A stretch of DNA of 64,000 nt from Vibrio sp. AND4. Lineage in GTDB: Bacteria; Pseudomonadota; Gammaproteobacteria; Enterobacterales; Vibrionaceae. The stretch spans positions 114,151 to 178,150 of the forward strand of contig NZ_ABGR01000007.1 of NCBI RefSeq assembly GCF_000171815.1, in the 5' to 3' direction. The position numbers were made by a program, and so were the translations under genes. This document shows, piece after piece, positions 38,133 through 47,640 of this stretch. Below the pieces are notes generated by a model. The model saw nothing but the letters and a program-made list of their open reading frames with translations, made no database searches and had not been told where the DNA came from. Each line of letters starts with the position of its first letter. Positions within the stretch are counted from its first letter, which is position 1.

Positions 38133-40214
38133 TTATGCCTTAGAATAAATGTCACGTTCACCTAACCAACGGTCGATGATTGCTATGGCATTGGTCGGGT
38201 AGTTGTCATGAATATGGCGCGCGATACGTTGAACTTCTGGGATTAATCGTTGATCTCTGACTAAGTCAGCAATCTTAAAATCAGCCAAGCCAGTTTGCTT
38301 GGTGCCAAGAAGCTCACCCGGTCCGCGGATCTCCAAGTCTTTCTGTGCAATCACAAAGCCATCGTTGCTTTCTCGCAATACACCCAAGCGTTTTTGGGCA
38401 GTTTTGGACAGTGGTGAGTGGTACAGCAACACGCAGTGACTGGCGACTGAGCCTCGACCGACACGTCCTCTTAGCTGGTGTAACTGAGCTAAACCTAGCC
38501 GCTCTGGGTTTTCGATGATCATCAGGCTGGCGTTAGGCACGTCGACACCAACTTCAATCACCGTGGTTGCGACCAGCAAATGCAGTTGGTTGTCTTTGAA
38601 GTTCTGCATGACCGCTTGTTTTTCTGCGGGTTTCATTCGTCCGTGCACCAGACCAATTTTTACGTCGGGCAGTTTGCGTTGTAGCTCCTCTGCGGTATCG
38701 GCGGCGGCTTGAGCTTCCAGTACTTCGGATTCATCAATCAAGGTACACACCCAATACGCTTGCTTGCCCTCATTTAAGCAGGCACTGCGTACTCGTTCGA
38801 CAATGTCATCGCGTTTGGTGTCAGGAATGGCGACGGTTTGGATGGGCGTTCGACCCGGCGGTAATTCATCAATCACCGACGTTTCTAAATCTGCATAGGC
38901 TGTCATGGCTAACGTTCGTGGGATCGGCGTTGCTGTCATGATGAGCTGATGTGGGTAAGCGCCTTGTTTTGCGCCTTTCTCACGCAGCTCTAAGCGCTGG
39001 TGGACACCAAAGCGGTGCTGTTCATCAATGATGACCAAAGCTAGATGATGAAACGCAACATGTTCCTGGAAGAGGGCGTGAGTACCTACGACCATTTGCG
39101 CTTCGCCACTGGCAATACATGCCAGTTCAGCCTCTCTGGCTTTTCCTTTCAATTTGCCCGCAAGCCAACCTACTTGAATGCCCATTTTTTCGAACCAATT
39201 GGCGAAGTTGATGGCGTGCTGCTCAGCAAGCAGTTCGGTCGGCGCCATTAAAGCCACTTGGTAGCCGTGCTCAATAGCTCTGGCTGCTGCGAGCGCGGCA
39301 ACCAAGGTTTTTCCTGAGCCTACGTCACCTTGAACGAGGCGCATCATTGGATGAGCTTTTTCTAAATCCGCTTCAATTTCTTTCACCACTCGTGCTTGAG
39401 CATTGGTTGGTGAGAAGGGTAATTGATCCAACAGTTGCTTTTTCAGTGAATCACATGACGCTAAGGGTAAGGCGATGTCTTGTTGTCCTTTGCTACGCAC
39501 AGCCAGCATGGAGAGGTTCTGTGCCAGCAACTCTTCCATGATCAAACGAATTTGAGCTGGGTGCTTGCCTTCATCAAACTCATCCAAATTAATCTTGGGA
39601 GGTGGTCGATGAATGGTATGCAGTGCTTGCGACATGGTGATCTGATGATCGTACAAACCGGCGGGCAACAGCTCTTGTACTGCGGCTTTATCGAGGAGTG
39701 ATAAGGCTTGCTCTGTCAAGTTACGCAAGGTGATTTGACGCAATCCGTCGGTGGTTGGATAAACAGGGGTTAAGCTCTGTTCTGCGTCCGACTTTTGCTC
39801 GTTAGCATAAAACTTGTAGTCAGGGTGGACCATTTCCAAGCCCATACTACCACGCTTAATCTCACCGTAAGCATGTACTAACTTACCCTGTGAGAAATTG
39901 TTCTTGATCGCGGCAGTAAAGTTAAAAAAGCGTAGGGTAATGGTGCCATTTCCGTCGCTGATTTTTACTGTCAGCATTTTACGTTTGCCGAAAATGGTAT
40001 CGACAGCCATGACTTTGCCTTGTATCGCCGCCCATAGTCCGGCATGCAGCTTGGCTATGGGATAAATGCGAGTGCGGTCTTCGTAGCGAAGAGGAAGGTG
40101 AAACAGCAGATCTTGAACGCTATGCAAGCCAACTTTGGCGAGTTTTTCTGCGACTTTAGCGCCAACGCCAGACAGGGAAGTTAGAGGAACCGCTGATAAC
40201 ATTTGGGCAGACAT
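38133..40214 (-). CDS. recG: ATP-dependent DNA helicase RecG
   Basis: Reverses stalled forks and processes Holliday junctions. It has 693 residues: an N-terminal wedge/OB domain (about 1-190), then SF2 helicase motifs including GDVGSGKT (motif I), DEQHRFG (motif II), TATPIPRTL (motif III) and the QLRGRVGRG motif VI with TRG-type region. It sits in the gmk-rpoZ-spoT-trmH-recG order, next to xanP as in E. coli. Confidence 0.98.
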   Translation of the reverse strand: MSAQMLSAVPLTSLSGVGAKVAEKLAKVGLHSVQDLLFHLPLRYEDRTRIYPIAKLHAGLWAAIQGKVMAVDTIFGKRKMLTVKISDGNGTITLRFFNFTAAIKNNFSQGKLVHAYGEIKRGSMGLEMVHPDYKFYANEQKSDAEQSLTPVYPTTDGLRQITLRNLTEQALSLLDKAAVQELLPAGLYDHQITMSQALHTIHRPPPKINLDEFDEGKHPAQIRLIMEELLAQNLSMLAVRSKGQQDIALPLASCDSLKKQLLDQLPFSPTNAQARVVKEIEADLEKAHPMMRLVQGDVGSGKTLVAALAAARAIEHGYQVALMAPTELLAEQHAINFANWFEKMGIQVGWLAGKLKGKAREAELACIASGEAQMVVGTHALFQEHVAFHHLALVIIDEQHRFGVHQRLELREKGAKQGAYPHQLIMTATPIPRTLAMTAYADLETSVIDELPPGRTPIQTVAIPDTKRDDIVERVRSACLNEGKQAYWVCTLIDESEVLEAQAAADTAEELQRKLPDVKIGLVHGRMKPAEKQAVMQNFKDNQLHLLVATTVIEVGVDVPNASLMIIENPERLGLAQLHQLRGRVGRGSVASHCVLLYHSPLSKTAQKRLGVLRESNDGFVIAQKDLEIRGPGELLGTKQTGLADFKIADLVRDQRLIPEVQRIARHIHDNYPTNAIAIIDRWLGERDIYSKA

Positions 40215-40434
40215 AGTAGGCTCAGAAAATAGTTAACATAGCCGTATGTTAACCACTAAGCTGTGTTTTTGTACAGGATTAAGTTAGAAGAAGGGATATG
40301 GGAATGCTCACGCTCCGAGATTAGAGAACGCTTCGCTTTGGGAATCGGGATGTGTGCGCTGGGGTATGGACTGAAAGAAGCTTAAGTATAGAAATTGTTG
40401 ACGGAACTTGTCTCCAGAAAGGCAAAATAGAATC

Positions 40435-40490
40435 GAATCCCGAATCCCGAATCCCGAATCCCGAATCCCGAATCCCGAATCCCGAATCCC
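40435..40490. repeat. Eight tandem copies of the heptamer GAATCCC
   Basis: A perfect 7-base unit is repeated eight times without interruption (56 bases) and followed by a partial copy GAATTT. It begins five bases beyond the trmH stop codon on the downstream side. A related GGGAATCGGGAT lies at 40339-40350. Perfect heptamers are prone to slipped-strand changes in number. Confidence 0.95.
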
Positions 40491-40494
40491 GAAT

Positions 40495-41178
40495 TTATTT
40501 CTTCTGCATCTCTTTCCACCACGATTCGTCAGCCACAATTTGCCCTTCTTCATCAAGTTGCGGATATTCCAGTCCCTTGCGCTTAGCCACTTTTGCTAAT
40601 ACCGGGTGACCACGTTCAAATAGAATTCGCTTGATGGCTTCTTTAGGTAATGCGCTTTCTTCACGTTGGTACATACCTGCGGCTTCACGCTGACGTTGCG
40701 CTTCGTAAAGAATCACGGCGCTGGCGACAGATACATTCAGAGATTGCACCATACCAATCATTGGGATGATGATGTCTTGGTCTGCGAGTTTCTTGGCTCG
40801 ATCTGAAGCGCCAACCTTTTCACTGCCAAGAATGATGGCTGTTGGTTTGGTGTAGTCGATGTCACGAAAGTCGACGGCGGTATCGGATAGGTTGGTCACC
40901 AAAACCTGCATACCTTGCGATTTTAGCTCGCTAATCGCAGTGTCAATTGAGTCGTGGGTATCCACTTCCACCCAGTTGCGTGCACCTGCTGAGGTGTGGG
41001 CAAGGGTGCGCATTTTATCTGGCCAAATCGCATGGACTTTGTGTAAGCCAGTCGCATCAGCGGTACGTATCACTGCGGAAACGTTATTTGGCTTATGTAC
41101 TTCTTCAAGGCACAGGGTGAGATCGGTTTGGCGTGCTTTGAGTACTTGATGGATACGGTTGTAACGTTCTAAATTCAT
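40495..41178 (-). CDS. trmH: tRNA (guanosine-18-2'-O)-methyltransferase
   Basis: A SpoU/TrmH-type knotted methyltransferase that modifies Gm18 in the D-loop. ATG 41178 gives MNLERYNRIHQVLK and 227 residues, the normal size; the upstream 43 residues of the longer reading were rejected because they run through the spoT terminator. The three SPOUT motifs are present: NVSAVIRTADA, IILGSEKVGAS and MVQSLNVSVASAVILYEA. The stop is directly followed by the heptamer repeat. Confidence 0.95.
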   Translation of the reverse strand: MNLERYNRIHQVLKARQTDLTLCLEEVHKPNNVSAVIRTADATGLHKVHAIWPDKMRTLAHTSAGARNWVEVDTHDSIDTAISELKSQGMQVLVTNLSDTAVDFRDIDYTKPTAIILGSEKVGASDRAKKLADQDIIIPMIGMVQSLNVSVASAVILYEAQRQREAAGMYQREESALPKEAIKRILFERGHPVLAKVAKRKGLEYPQLDEEGQIVADESWWKEMQKK

Positions 41179-41192
41179 AATAAATGGGGATA

Positions 41193-41226
41193 TAAAAAAT
41201 CGCCACCCGGTGTGCGGGTGGCGATA
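41193..41226 (-). terminator. Terminator-like hairpin between spoT and trmH
   Basis: A perfect 11-bp stem ATCGCCACCCG / CGGGTGGCGAT (41199-41209 / 41215-41225) is followed on the reverse strand by TTTTTTATA. It lies just after the spoT stop and before trmH. It should cut transcription into trmH unless there is read-through or a separate promoter. Confidence 0.8.
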
Positions 41227-41230
41227 GAGT

Positions 41231-43351
41231 TTAGTTCTTTCTTCTTCTGACTCGGGTCGCCTGCGGCATGCTCTTGATTTTACGCATGATGCCAGCAAGG
41301 TGAACACGATCTTTGGTGGTTAGCAGAACGGTAACCGTATACAAGCGACCATCTCGCTCTTCGGTAGAAAGACCATGAATGTTCGAACCCGTTTTCGAAA
41401 TCACATTGGTTAATTCCGCCAGAGCACCTTGGCTGTTGAGCATATCGACTTTCAGCTCAGCAATGAACTCTTTGTCGTACTGTTCAGACCAAGCAACGGC
41501 CATGTATTTGTCCGGCTCTTTCTGGTAACCGCGCACGTTTGGACACGTTTCACGGTGCACCACAAGACCACGACCCGGTGATACGTGGGCGATGATGTGG
41601 TCATCTGGGATCGGGTGACAACAGTTCGCAAACGTCAGCAGCAATCCTTCCGCACCACGGATTGGCAGTTTCTTGTTCGAATCACTTGGAATCGAGCTTG
41701 TCGTGGTCAATTCGTCGGTGTCACCCAATAGGCGACGAGCAATGATGATGCTCATCAACTCACCCAAGCCAATCGCTGCCAGCAGATCGTCGACGCTTTC
41801 TAGACGCAGATCAGTCAGCACTTCTTGGATGTTTTCAGGGTAGATGGAATCAATCGAATGACGGCCCAAAGCGTGGTTCAGTAGACGGCGGCCTAAGACT
41901 ATCGACTCTTCACGACGCATGGTTTTCAATACTTGACGAATCTTAGTACGAGCACGTGAGGTGACCACATAGTTCAACCAAGCTGCATTTGGACGCGCGC
42001 CTGGTGCACTGATGATCTCCACTGTTTGACCGTTCTTCAGCGCCTTACTTAATGGGTAAGGGTTACGGTCAACACGGGCACCAACACAAGAGTTACCGAC
42101 ATCTGTATGTACGGCATAGGCGAAATCGACGGCGGTTGCACCTAATGGCAATTCAACGATACGGCCTTTTGGTGTAAAGACATAAATCTCGTCAGGGAAT
42201 AGATCCGATTTTACGTTTTCAATGAATTCGAACGAGTTACCCGCGCTTTGTTGAAGTTCAAGCAGGCTTTGCATCCAACGCTGAGCTTTCACTTGCGCTG
42301 TCGTGCCTGACTTGTCGCCCTTGTCTTTGTATGACCAGTGCGCAGCGACACCTTTGTCCGCCATTTGATCCATATCTTCGGTACGGATCTGAACCTCAAC
42401 GGGTACGCCGTGAGGGCCGACCATCGAAGTATGTAGCGACTGATAGCCGTTTGCTTTTGGCACCGCGATGTAATCTTTCATGCGACTAGGGCGTGGCTTA
42501 TACAAGCTGTGTACTTGGCCGAGAGCACGATAACAAGTATCAGCAGTATCAACCACGACACGGAAAGCATAGATGTCCATGATGGTGTGGAAACGCTGCT
42601 CTTTGGTTTTCATCTTGTTGTAGATGGAGAACAGGTTCTTTTCACGCCCTAACACACGTGCATTCAAGCCAAAATCTTCAAGTCGACCTTCAATTTCGCT
42701 GTGAATACGTTGGATCATCTCTTTACGATTACCGCGGGCTGCTCTAACCACTTCTTTTAGAACGCGATAGCGGTTTGGATAAAGTGCTTCGAATCCAAGC
42801 TCTTCGAGTTCCGTTTTGATATTATGAATACCAAGACGATGAGCCAGCGGCGCGTAGATCTCCAGCGTTTCGCGAGCGATACGGCGTTTTTTGTCGGGGC
42901 GCAGGGCACCCAATGTGCGCATATTATGCGTACGGTCAGCCAGTTTGATCAAAATAACGCGGATGTCTTGCACCATGGCCAAAACCATCTTACGAAAGTT
43001 CTCGGCTTGCGCTTCTTTTCTGTCGCGGAATTTGAGTTTGTCCAGTTTAGATACACCATCCACTAACTCAGCGACGGTATTGCCGAATTTCTCTTCGAGA
43101 TCTTCTTTTGTAACGTCACAGTCTTCGATAACGTCATGCAGTAGTGCGGCTTGGAGGGTTTCGATATCAAGGCGCATTTCGGCCAAGATTCGAGATACAG
43201 CAACTGGGTGGATAATGTATGGTTCACCGCTTGAGCGGGTTTGCCCTTCATGGGCATCTCTTGCTACCACATAAGATTGACGCAGAGCCTCAATTTGAGG
43301 CTCTGTTAGGTATTCTTGGGCAACGTCTTTGAGGCTATCGAATAGATACAA
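41231..43351 (-). CDS. spoT: Bifunctional (p)ppGpp synthase/hydrolase SpoT
   Basis: Sets the level of the stringent-response alarmone. It has 706 residues: the HD hydrolase domain with His72-Asp73 and Glu76-Asp77, a synthetase domain (about 200-350, with YKPRPSRMKDYIAVPKANGY), a TGS domain (about 385-450) and a C-terminal ACT domain (about 630-700). It follows rpoZ by 39 bases in the conserved gmk-rpoZ-spoT order. Confidence 0.98.
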   Translation of the reverse strand: MYLFDSLKDVAQEYLTEPQIEALRQSYVVARDAHEGQTRSSGEPYIIHPVAVSRILAEMRLDIETLQAALLHDVIEDCDVTKEDLEEKFGNTVAELVDGVSKLDKLKFRDRKEAQAENFRKMVLAMVQDIRVILIKLADRTHNMRTLGALRPDKKRRIARETLEIYAPLAHRLGIHNIKTELEELGFEALYPNRYRVLKEVVRAARGNRKEMIQRIHSEIEGRLEDFGLNARVLGREKNLFSIYNKMKTKEQRFHTIMDIYAFRVVVDTADTCYRALGQVHSLYKPRPSRMKDYIAVPKANGYQSLHTSMVGPHGVPVEVQIRTEDMDQMADKGVAAHWSYKDKGDKSGTTAQVKAQRWMQSLLELQQSAGNSFEFIENVKSDLFPDEIYVFTPKGRIVELPLGATAVDFAYAVHTDVGNSCVGARVDRNPYPLSKALKNGQTVEIISAPGARPNAAWLNYVVTSRARTKIRQVLKTMRREESIVLGRRLLNHALGRHSIDSIYPENIQEVLTDLRLESVDDLLAAIGLGELMSIIIARRLLGDTDELTTTSSIPSDSNKKLPIRGAEGLLLTFANCCHPIPDDHIIAHVSPGRGLVVHRETCPNVRGYQKEPDKYMAVAWSEQYDKEFIAELKVDMLNSQGALAELTNVISKTGSNIHGLSTEERDGRLYTVTVLLTTKDRVHLAGIMRKIKSMPQATRVRRRKN

Positions 43352-43390
43352 ATTATAGGCTCGGGAGGTTGTTGAATTCTAAAGTCAGAA

Positions 43391-43663
43391 TTAACGGTTG
43401 TGAGCGATGCTGCTTACTGCCGCTAGCTCTGCCGCTTCTTGCTCTTGTTGTTCTTGACGTTCACGAGCGTCTAGAACTTCTTTAGTAATTAAACCTTCTT
43501 CGATTTCGCGTAGAGCGATAACCGTTGGCTTATCGTTCTCTTCTGGCACTAGTGCATCTTTACCGCCAGTTTGCATTTGACGAGCTCGGCGAGCCGAAAT
43601 CAGTACTAGGTCGAAACGGTTGCCAACTTTTTCAACAGCGTCTTGAACAGTTACGCGTGCCAT
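43391..43663 (-). CDS. rpoZ: RNA polymerase omega subunit
   Basis: Helps assemble RNA polymerase and is part of the ppGpp-binding site 1. It has 90 residues with the conserved start [20 protein letters not shown] and a Glu/Gln-rich tail. AAGGACTCC precedes the ATG by the usual distance. It lies between gmk and spoT, tying nucleotide balance and stringent control together. Confidence 0.98.
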   Translation of the reverse strand: MARVTVQDAVEKVGNRFDLVLISARRARQMQTGGKDALVPEENDKPTVIALREIEEGLITKEVLDARERQEQQEQEAAELAAVSSIAHNR

Positions 43664-43829
43664 AAGGACTCCAAATAGTTAACTAAATTTTAAATGACGA
43701 GAAAGTATACAGTCTCAGTAGAATATTTACTAGCGATAAGACGTGTGCAACAGCAATGACTTTCTCTCTAAGTAATATAAGCTTCCTTACTGAAATAAAG
43801 AAGCAAAAAATTTGTGTTTCGGGACAGAA

Positions 43830-44453
43830 TTACTCTGCTAGAAGCGCATCAAGCATACCTTTATATTTAGCAGCTTGCTTTTCTTCCTTCAATCTTTCCG
43901 CACGTAAAATGGCTTTAAAATCGATTAATGCCGTATCGAAATCGTCGTTTACGATCACATAGTCGTACTCGTTGTAGTGTGAGATCTCAGATTTGGCTTC
44001 TGCCATGCGTTTTGCGATCACTTCTTCACTGTCTTGACCGCGCGTGTTTAGGCGGCGTTCGAGTTCACCATTTGATGGTGGCAGGATAAAGATGCTTTTC
44101 GCTTCTGACATTTGCTTACGGATTTGGCGTGCTCCTTGCCAATCGATGTCTAGGAAAACGTCGATGCCTTTGTTCAGCGTTTCTTCAATCCACATGCGTG
44201 ATGTGCCGTAGTAGTTACCGAACACCTCGGCATATTCTAGGAAGTCGCCTTTTGCAATCAGAGCTTCAAATTCTTGTTTTGCAACGAAGTGGTAGTGGGT
44301 ACCGTTTTCTTCACCAGGACGCATGGCACGAGTAGTATGAGACACAGATACTTTCATTGCATAGGTTGGATTGCGCTCCAGCATGGCTGAGATTAAGCTA
44401 GATTTACCTGCGCCGCTAGGTGCAGATACGATATAGAGAGTACCTTTGCCCAT
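43830..44453 (-). CDS. gmk: Guanylate kinase
   Basis: Makes GDP from GMP and ATP. ATG 44453 gives [19 protein letters not shown] and 207 residues, the E. coli length; the 41-residue upstream extension was rejected. The P-loop lies at residues 11-18. The GMP-binding Tyr/Ser region (THYHFV) and [10 protein letters not shown] are intact. The gap to rpoZ is 166 bases and probably holds the rpoZ promoter. Confidence 0.97.
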   Translation of the reverse strand: MGKGTLYIVSAPSGAGKSSLISAMLERNPTYAMKVSVSHTTRAMRPGEENGTHYHFVAKQEFEALIAKGDFLEYAEVFGNYYGTSRMWIEETLNKGIDVFLDIDWQGARQIRKQMSEAKSIFILPPSNGELERRLNTRGQDSEEVIAKRMAEAKSEISHYNEYDYVIVNDDFDTALIDFKAILRAERLKEEKQAAKYKGMLDALLAE

Positions 44454-44689
44454 TGTACTGTTCCACTTTGGTTGGATTGAGTAAATGCCGAAAGAAGTAT
44501 CGACCTTGTTGTCATGCCAATGACGTTGATTGACGAGATTGGTATAACAATAGTACTGGCGTTGATGATTTATCACTCAATTACGTGAAGTAGGTGATAA
44601 ACCCGCCAGAAAAATGGAGGCGAAGAGTACCATGAACTCCGCACGGTTACTAGCCGATCTTTCAGGCCTGAGGTGATATGAAAATAAAA

Positions 44690-44713
44690 AAAGGGGAAGC
44701 TTTCACTTCCCCA
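44690..44713 (-). terminator. Terminator of the tonB/TPR operon
   Basis: The 7-bp stem GGGGAAG / CTTCCCC (44693-44699 / 44706-44712) is followed on the reverse strand by TTTTTTT. It lies about 75 bases after the TPR gene stop. Confidence 0.88.
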
Positions 44714-44789
44714 GGCGTGCGACTGACTCACACTTAACTTTTGGAGCAACCACAGTGACTTTGGTTACTATTTTGCAAATCTTGACTTG

Positions 44790-46004
44790 TTAGCTTTGAG
44801 ACTCCAGGAAGTTAATCCAAGGGCTGGCGGCAGACTTCATGTCGGGCGACTGCGCTGCACTCTTCATGGCTTTTAGCGCGTTGCTCGGCTGGTTTAATTC
44901 GAAATACGCCATTCCTCGAATGTAGTTCAGCTCACCTTTATCGTTACGCTTGGCGTCTGGAGCGGCATTTTTGGCAAACTTAGTTGCTGCAGAGTATTGC
45001 TTATCCAAGATCATCAAACGAGCAATCTTGATCTGCGTTTTCGCTTTTGGCGCTAACTGGTAAGCCGCGACATAGGTCTCAATCGACTTATCCAATTCCT
45101 GCGCTTGTTGCCAGAAAGCAGCCAGCTTTTCCAAGTTCTTAGCATTACGAGTGACCTTACCTTCTTCCATCGACGTTTGCATTGTCTTGGCGGCTCGGAA
45201 GGGAACACCCTGATAAGCTTGGAAATTCACTAAACGTAAGTACTCTTTCTCTTCTTCTAGTAGGCCCAACTTATGAGCCATTTCTAGCGTAGAAAGTGCG
45301 TTACGCTCTTGTTTTAGCTCCATGTAGATACCGGACAACTGGGTCCAGTAACGCTTATTTTGCGGATACTTGGTGGTTAAGATTTTCAGTACGCCTGCAA
45401 CACTCTTGAACTGTTTTAATTCGTAGTGTGCTGACATCAACAGTTGGTACCAAGATTCGCTAGGGTTCTTCGTCATCGCAATGGCCTTTTTCGTCGGCGG
45501 AATTGCGTTGCGGTAGTCTTGTAGCTGAATGTAAGCACTGGCTAACGTAATGTAAGCGTGTGCTTGCGGCTTTTCTTCTGTTGTTTCAGCAATCTTAAAC
45601 CATGTATTCATGGTGTTTACTGATTTCTTAAATTGGCCCTCTGCAAGGTAAAGTTGTGCAAGGCTGTAACGAACCTGTTGAGCAACGGGTACTGGCAAAG
45701 CGTCTAATTTGAGCGCTTCAGCAAAGTATTTTGCCGCTTTCGGGTAATCGTCTTTTAAAGAATACAAAAAGCCCATTTGTTGCAATAACACGGCGCGATC
45801 GTATTTCTTTTTCTTGGTACTGCCTAGTGCCGAGTTCAGTTTCGAGAGAGCGTCTGAGTATTTCTCAGTTGCAATCAGTTCTTGAACCTTGTTTACCGTG
45901 CGAAATGTTCTGTCAGATAACTCTGGTGTTTTTGCTATTGCAGGTGCGCTGTACGCACCTGCAATAACCAATAGAGAAGCTAACAATTTTGTATATGCTT
46001 TCAT
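44790..46004 (-). CDS. Periplasmic TPR-repeat protein of the TonB cluster
   Basis: A 404-residue protein with a signal peptide (MKAYTKLLASLLVIAGAYSAPAIA). About eight to ten tetratricopeptide-type helix pairs follow, e.g. QMGFLYSLKDDYPKAAKYFAEAL and YRNAIPPTKKAI. It is the last gene of the DUF3450-ttpC-exbB-exbD-tonB cluster, 11 bases after tonB. A TPR gene in this place is a standing feature of Vibrio TonB2/TonB3-type clusters. It may scaffold the energising complex; the role is inferred. Confidence 0.8.
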   Translation of the reverse strand: MKAYTKLLASLLVIAGAYSAPAIAKTPELSDRTFRTVNKVQELIATEKYSDALSKLNSALGSTKKKKYDRAVLLQQMGFLYSLKDDYPKAAKYFAEALKLDALPVPVAQQVRYSLAQLYLAEGQFKKSVNTMNTWFKIAETTEEKPQAHAYITLASAYIQLQDYRNAIPPTKKAIAMTKNPSESWYQLLMSAHYELKQFKSVAGVLKILTTKYPQNKRYWTQLSGIYMELKQERNALSTLEMAHKLGLLEEEKEYLRLVNFQAYQGVPFRAAKTMQTSMEEGKVTRNAKNLEKLAAFWQQAQELDKSIETYVAAYQLAPKAKTQIKIARLMILDKQYSAATKFAKNAAPDAKRNDKGELNYIRGMAYFELNQPSNALKAMKSAAQSPDMKSAASPWINFLESQS

Positions 46005-46015
46005 GCTGCGACTCC

Positions 46016-46648
46016 TTAGTTAGTAGAGAACTCTATTTCTTGCGATAAGCGGGAAGTAACCGGCTTTCCATCAACCATTTTGGGTTTAAAGGTCCACTTT
46101 GATACGGTTTTTCTTGCTGCTTTACCCAAGCCTAACTTACGTGGGGTTTCTTTTAAGACTTTGACATCTTGCACGCTACCACGCTCATTCACCGTGAACT
46201 CTACTAAAACGATACCTTTCTCTATCCCTGCACGAGCCGCTTTACGTGGCATTTGAGGTTGGAATGTAGCCAGAGGTACAGGACCTCCGCTGCCAGCCAG
46301 TTGAGCACCACCACCTTGGGTGTAGTGTCCAAGTACTGAACCACCGGTTACGTTAACGGGTAGATCAAGTTTCGGCATATCCATCGGGATTTGATCCATC
46401 ACCGGCTTGACCGTCGCTGTCACCTTCATTTCCGGTGGTGGCGGTGGGCGTTTCGGTGGCGGTGGTTTCGGGAGTTCGCGCTTTTTCTCCTGTATTTTTT
46501 CGTCCGGTTTAATGCGAATGAATTCCACCATGCGGAGATCATCATTCGACACTAGCTCGTGGCGCTCTTTGTTTACTAGCTTGTCCATCCCCCAGAACAA
46601 TCCGAGGGAGACAATGAGCGCCAGTGCAATTGAGGCCAGATACCGCAT
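46016..46648 (-). CDS. tonB: TonB protein (TonB2/TonB3 type)
   Basis: Couples the proton motive force to outer-membrane receptors. ATG 46648, with AGGA eight bases before it, gives 210 residues: an inner-membrane anchor at 2-20, a short Pro-rich span at about 60-72 (PKPPPPKRPPPPP) and a TonB C-terminal domain (about 120-208). The short periplasmic span is typical of Vibrio TonB2/TonB3. An ATG nine codons upstream overlaps exbD and is less likely. Confidence 0.88.
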   Translation of the reverse strand: MRYLASIALALIVSLGLFWGMDKLVNKERHELVSNDDLRMVEFIRIKPDEKIQEKKRELPKPPPPKRPPPPPEMKVTATVKPVMDQIPMDMPKLDLPVNVTGGSVLGHYTQGGGAQLAGSGGPVPLATFQPQMPRKAARAGIEKGIVLVEFTVNERGSVQDVKVLKETPRKLGLGKAARKTVSKWTFKPKMVDGKPVTSRLSQEIEFSTN

Positions 46649-46652
46649 AGGC

Positions 46653-47060
46653 TTAATCCTTATTGGTTGCGGCAATGGAGATGCTTTCTACACCTGCCAT
46701 CTTAATCTGGTCCATAACCTTCACGACTACACCAGCGTTCGCTTCAGTATCCGCTTGGATAACAACCGCTCCGTCTGGGCTTTCTGCACGTAGACGTTCG
46801 ATGTTGGCACGTACTGCATCGACTTCGATGCGACGTTTATCAACCCAAACATCACCTGCAGCGCCAATGGCAACCATGATGTTCCCTTTCTTCACGGTTT
46901 GCGCTGAGCTTGCCGTAGGACGATTGACTTCTAGACCGGCTTCTTTAACGAACGATGTTGTTACGATAAAGAAAATCAACATGATGAAGACGATGTCGAG
47001 CATCGGTGTCATATCGATAGCAGCTTCATCACTGCTGTCATTGCTATAGCGTCTTTTCAT
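46653..47060 (-). CDS. exbD: ExbD proton-channel subunit
   Basis: The second channel component. It has 135 residues with one membrane segment (about 19-38) carrying the essential proton-path Asp22 in TPMLDIVFIMLIFF, then a periplasmic domain. The tonB start lies four bases past its stop, so translation is probably coupled. Confidence 0.93.
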   Translation of the reverse strand: MKRRYSNDSSDEAAIDMTPMLDIVFIMLIFFIVTTSFVKEAGLEVNRPTASSAQTVKKGNIMVAIGAAGDVWVDKRRIEVDAVRANIERLRAESPDGAVVIQADTEANAGVVVKVMDQIKMAGVESISIAATNKD

Positions 47061-47103
47061 GACCTATACCTCTAATTCCATTTACTCAGGCGATGCCCAT
47101 TGA

Positions 47104-47631
47104 TTAACTAGCGTGCTTTAGCTTGTCTTCAAGCTTCTGCGTGGTGACTTTGGCTAAATGATCAAGACGAGTACTAAAGAACAGTCCTGATAGTGAAGCC
47201 ACCATTCCCGCTAATGTTGGGATTGTTGCCTTTGAGATCCCCGAGGCCATTGCTCGAGGGCTTCCTGTACCTGTCACTGCTAAAATATCGAATACTTGAA
47301 TCATGCCGACAACGGTGCCGAGTAGACCAAGTAGGGGACAAAGCGCAATCAGTACTTTAACGATTGGTAGTCCCTTTTTATTCTCAATATCCTGACGAGA
47401 AACGATTTCTTGTCGGATCATCTTAGCGTTCCAGCTTTTATGTTCTGAGCGCTCTTGCCAAAAGCTTACGGCTTGTTTCATTGCTTTTGGCGCGACGGCA
47501 GCGAAGTAAAACCAACGTTCTAGCAATACTGCCCATAACATGAAGCTGAGGATGAAGATGGCGACGAGTACATCACCACCCATTCCCAAGAAGCGTCTGA
47601 TTGATTCAAGTTCTCCAACTAACCACCACAT
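47104..47631 (-). CDS. exbB: ExbB proton-channel subunit
   Basis: MotA/TolQ/ExbB family, 175 residues, three membrane segments (about 18-40, 88-115 and 128-155). Glycine-rich LCPLLGLLGTVVGMIQVF is the family's channel motif. It is shorter than E. coli ExbB, as in Vibrio TonB2-type clusters. It follows ttpC by nine bases. Confidence 0.93.
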   Translation of the reverse strand: MWWLVGELESIRRFLGMGGDVLVAIFILSFMLWAVLLERWFYFAAVAPKAMKQAVSFWQERSEHKSWNAKMIRQEIVSRQDIENKKGLPIVKVLIALCPLLGLLGTVVGMIQVFDILAVTGTGSPRAMASGISKATIPTLAGMVASLSGLFFSTRLDHLAKVTTQKLEDKLKHAS

Positions 47632-47640
47632 AACGCCTCC

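Noticed and set aside
40435..40490. CRISPR-like array
   Set aside because: The units are perfect heptamers with no spacers, so this is a simple tandem repeat.
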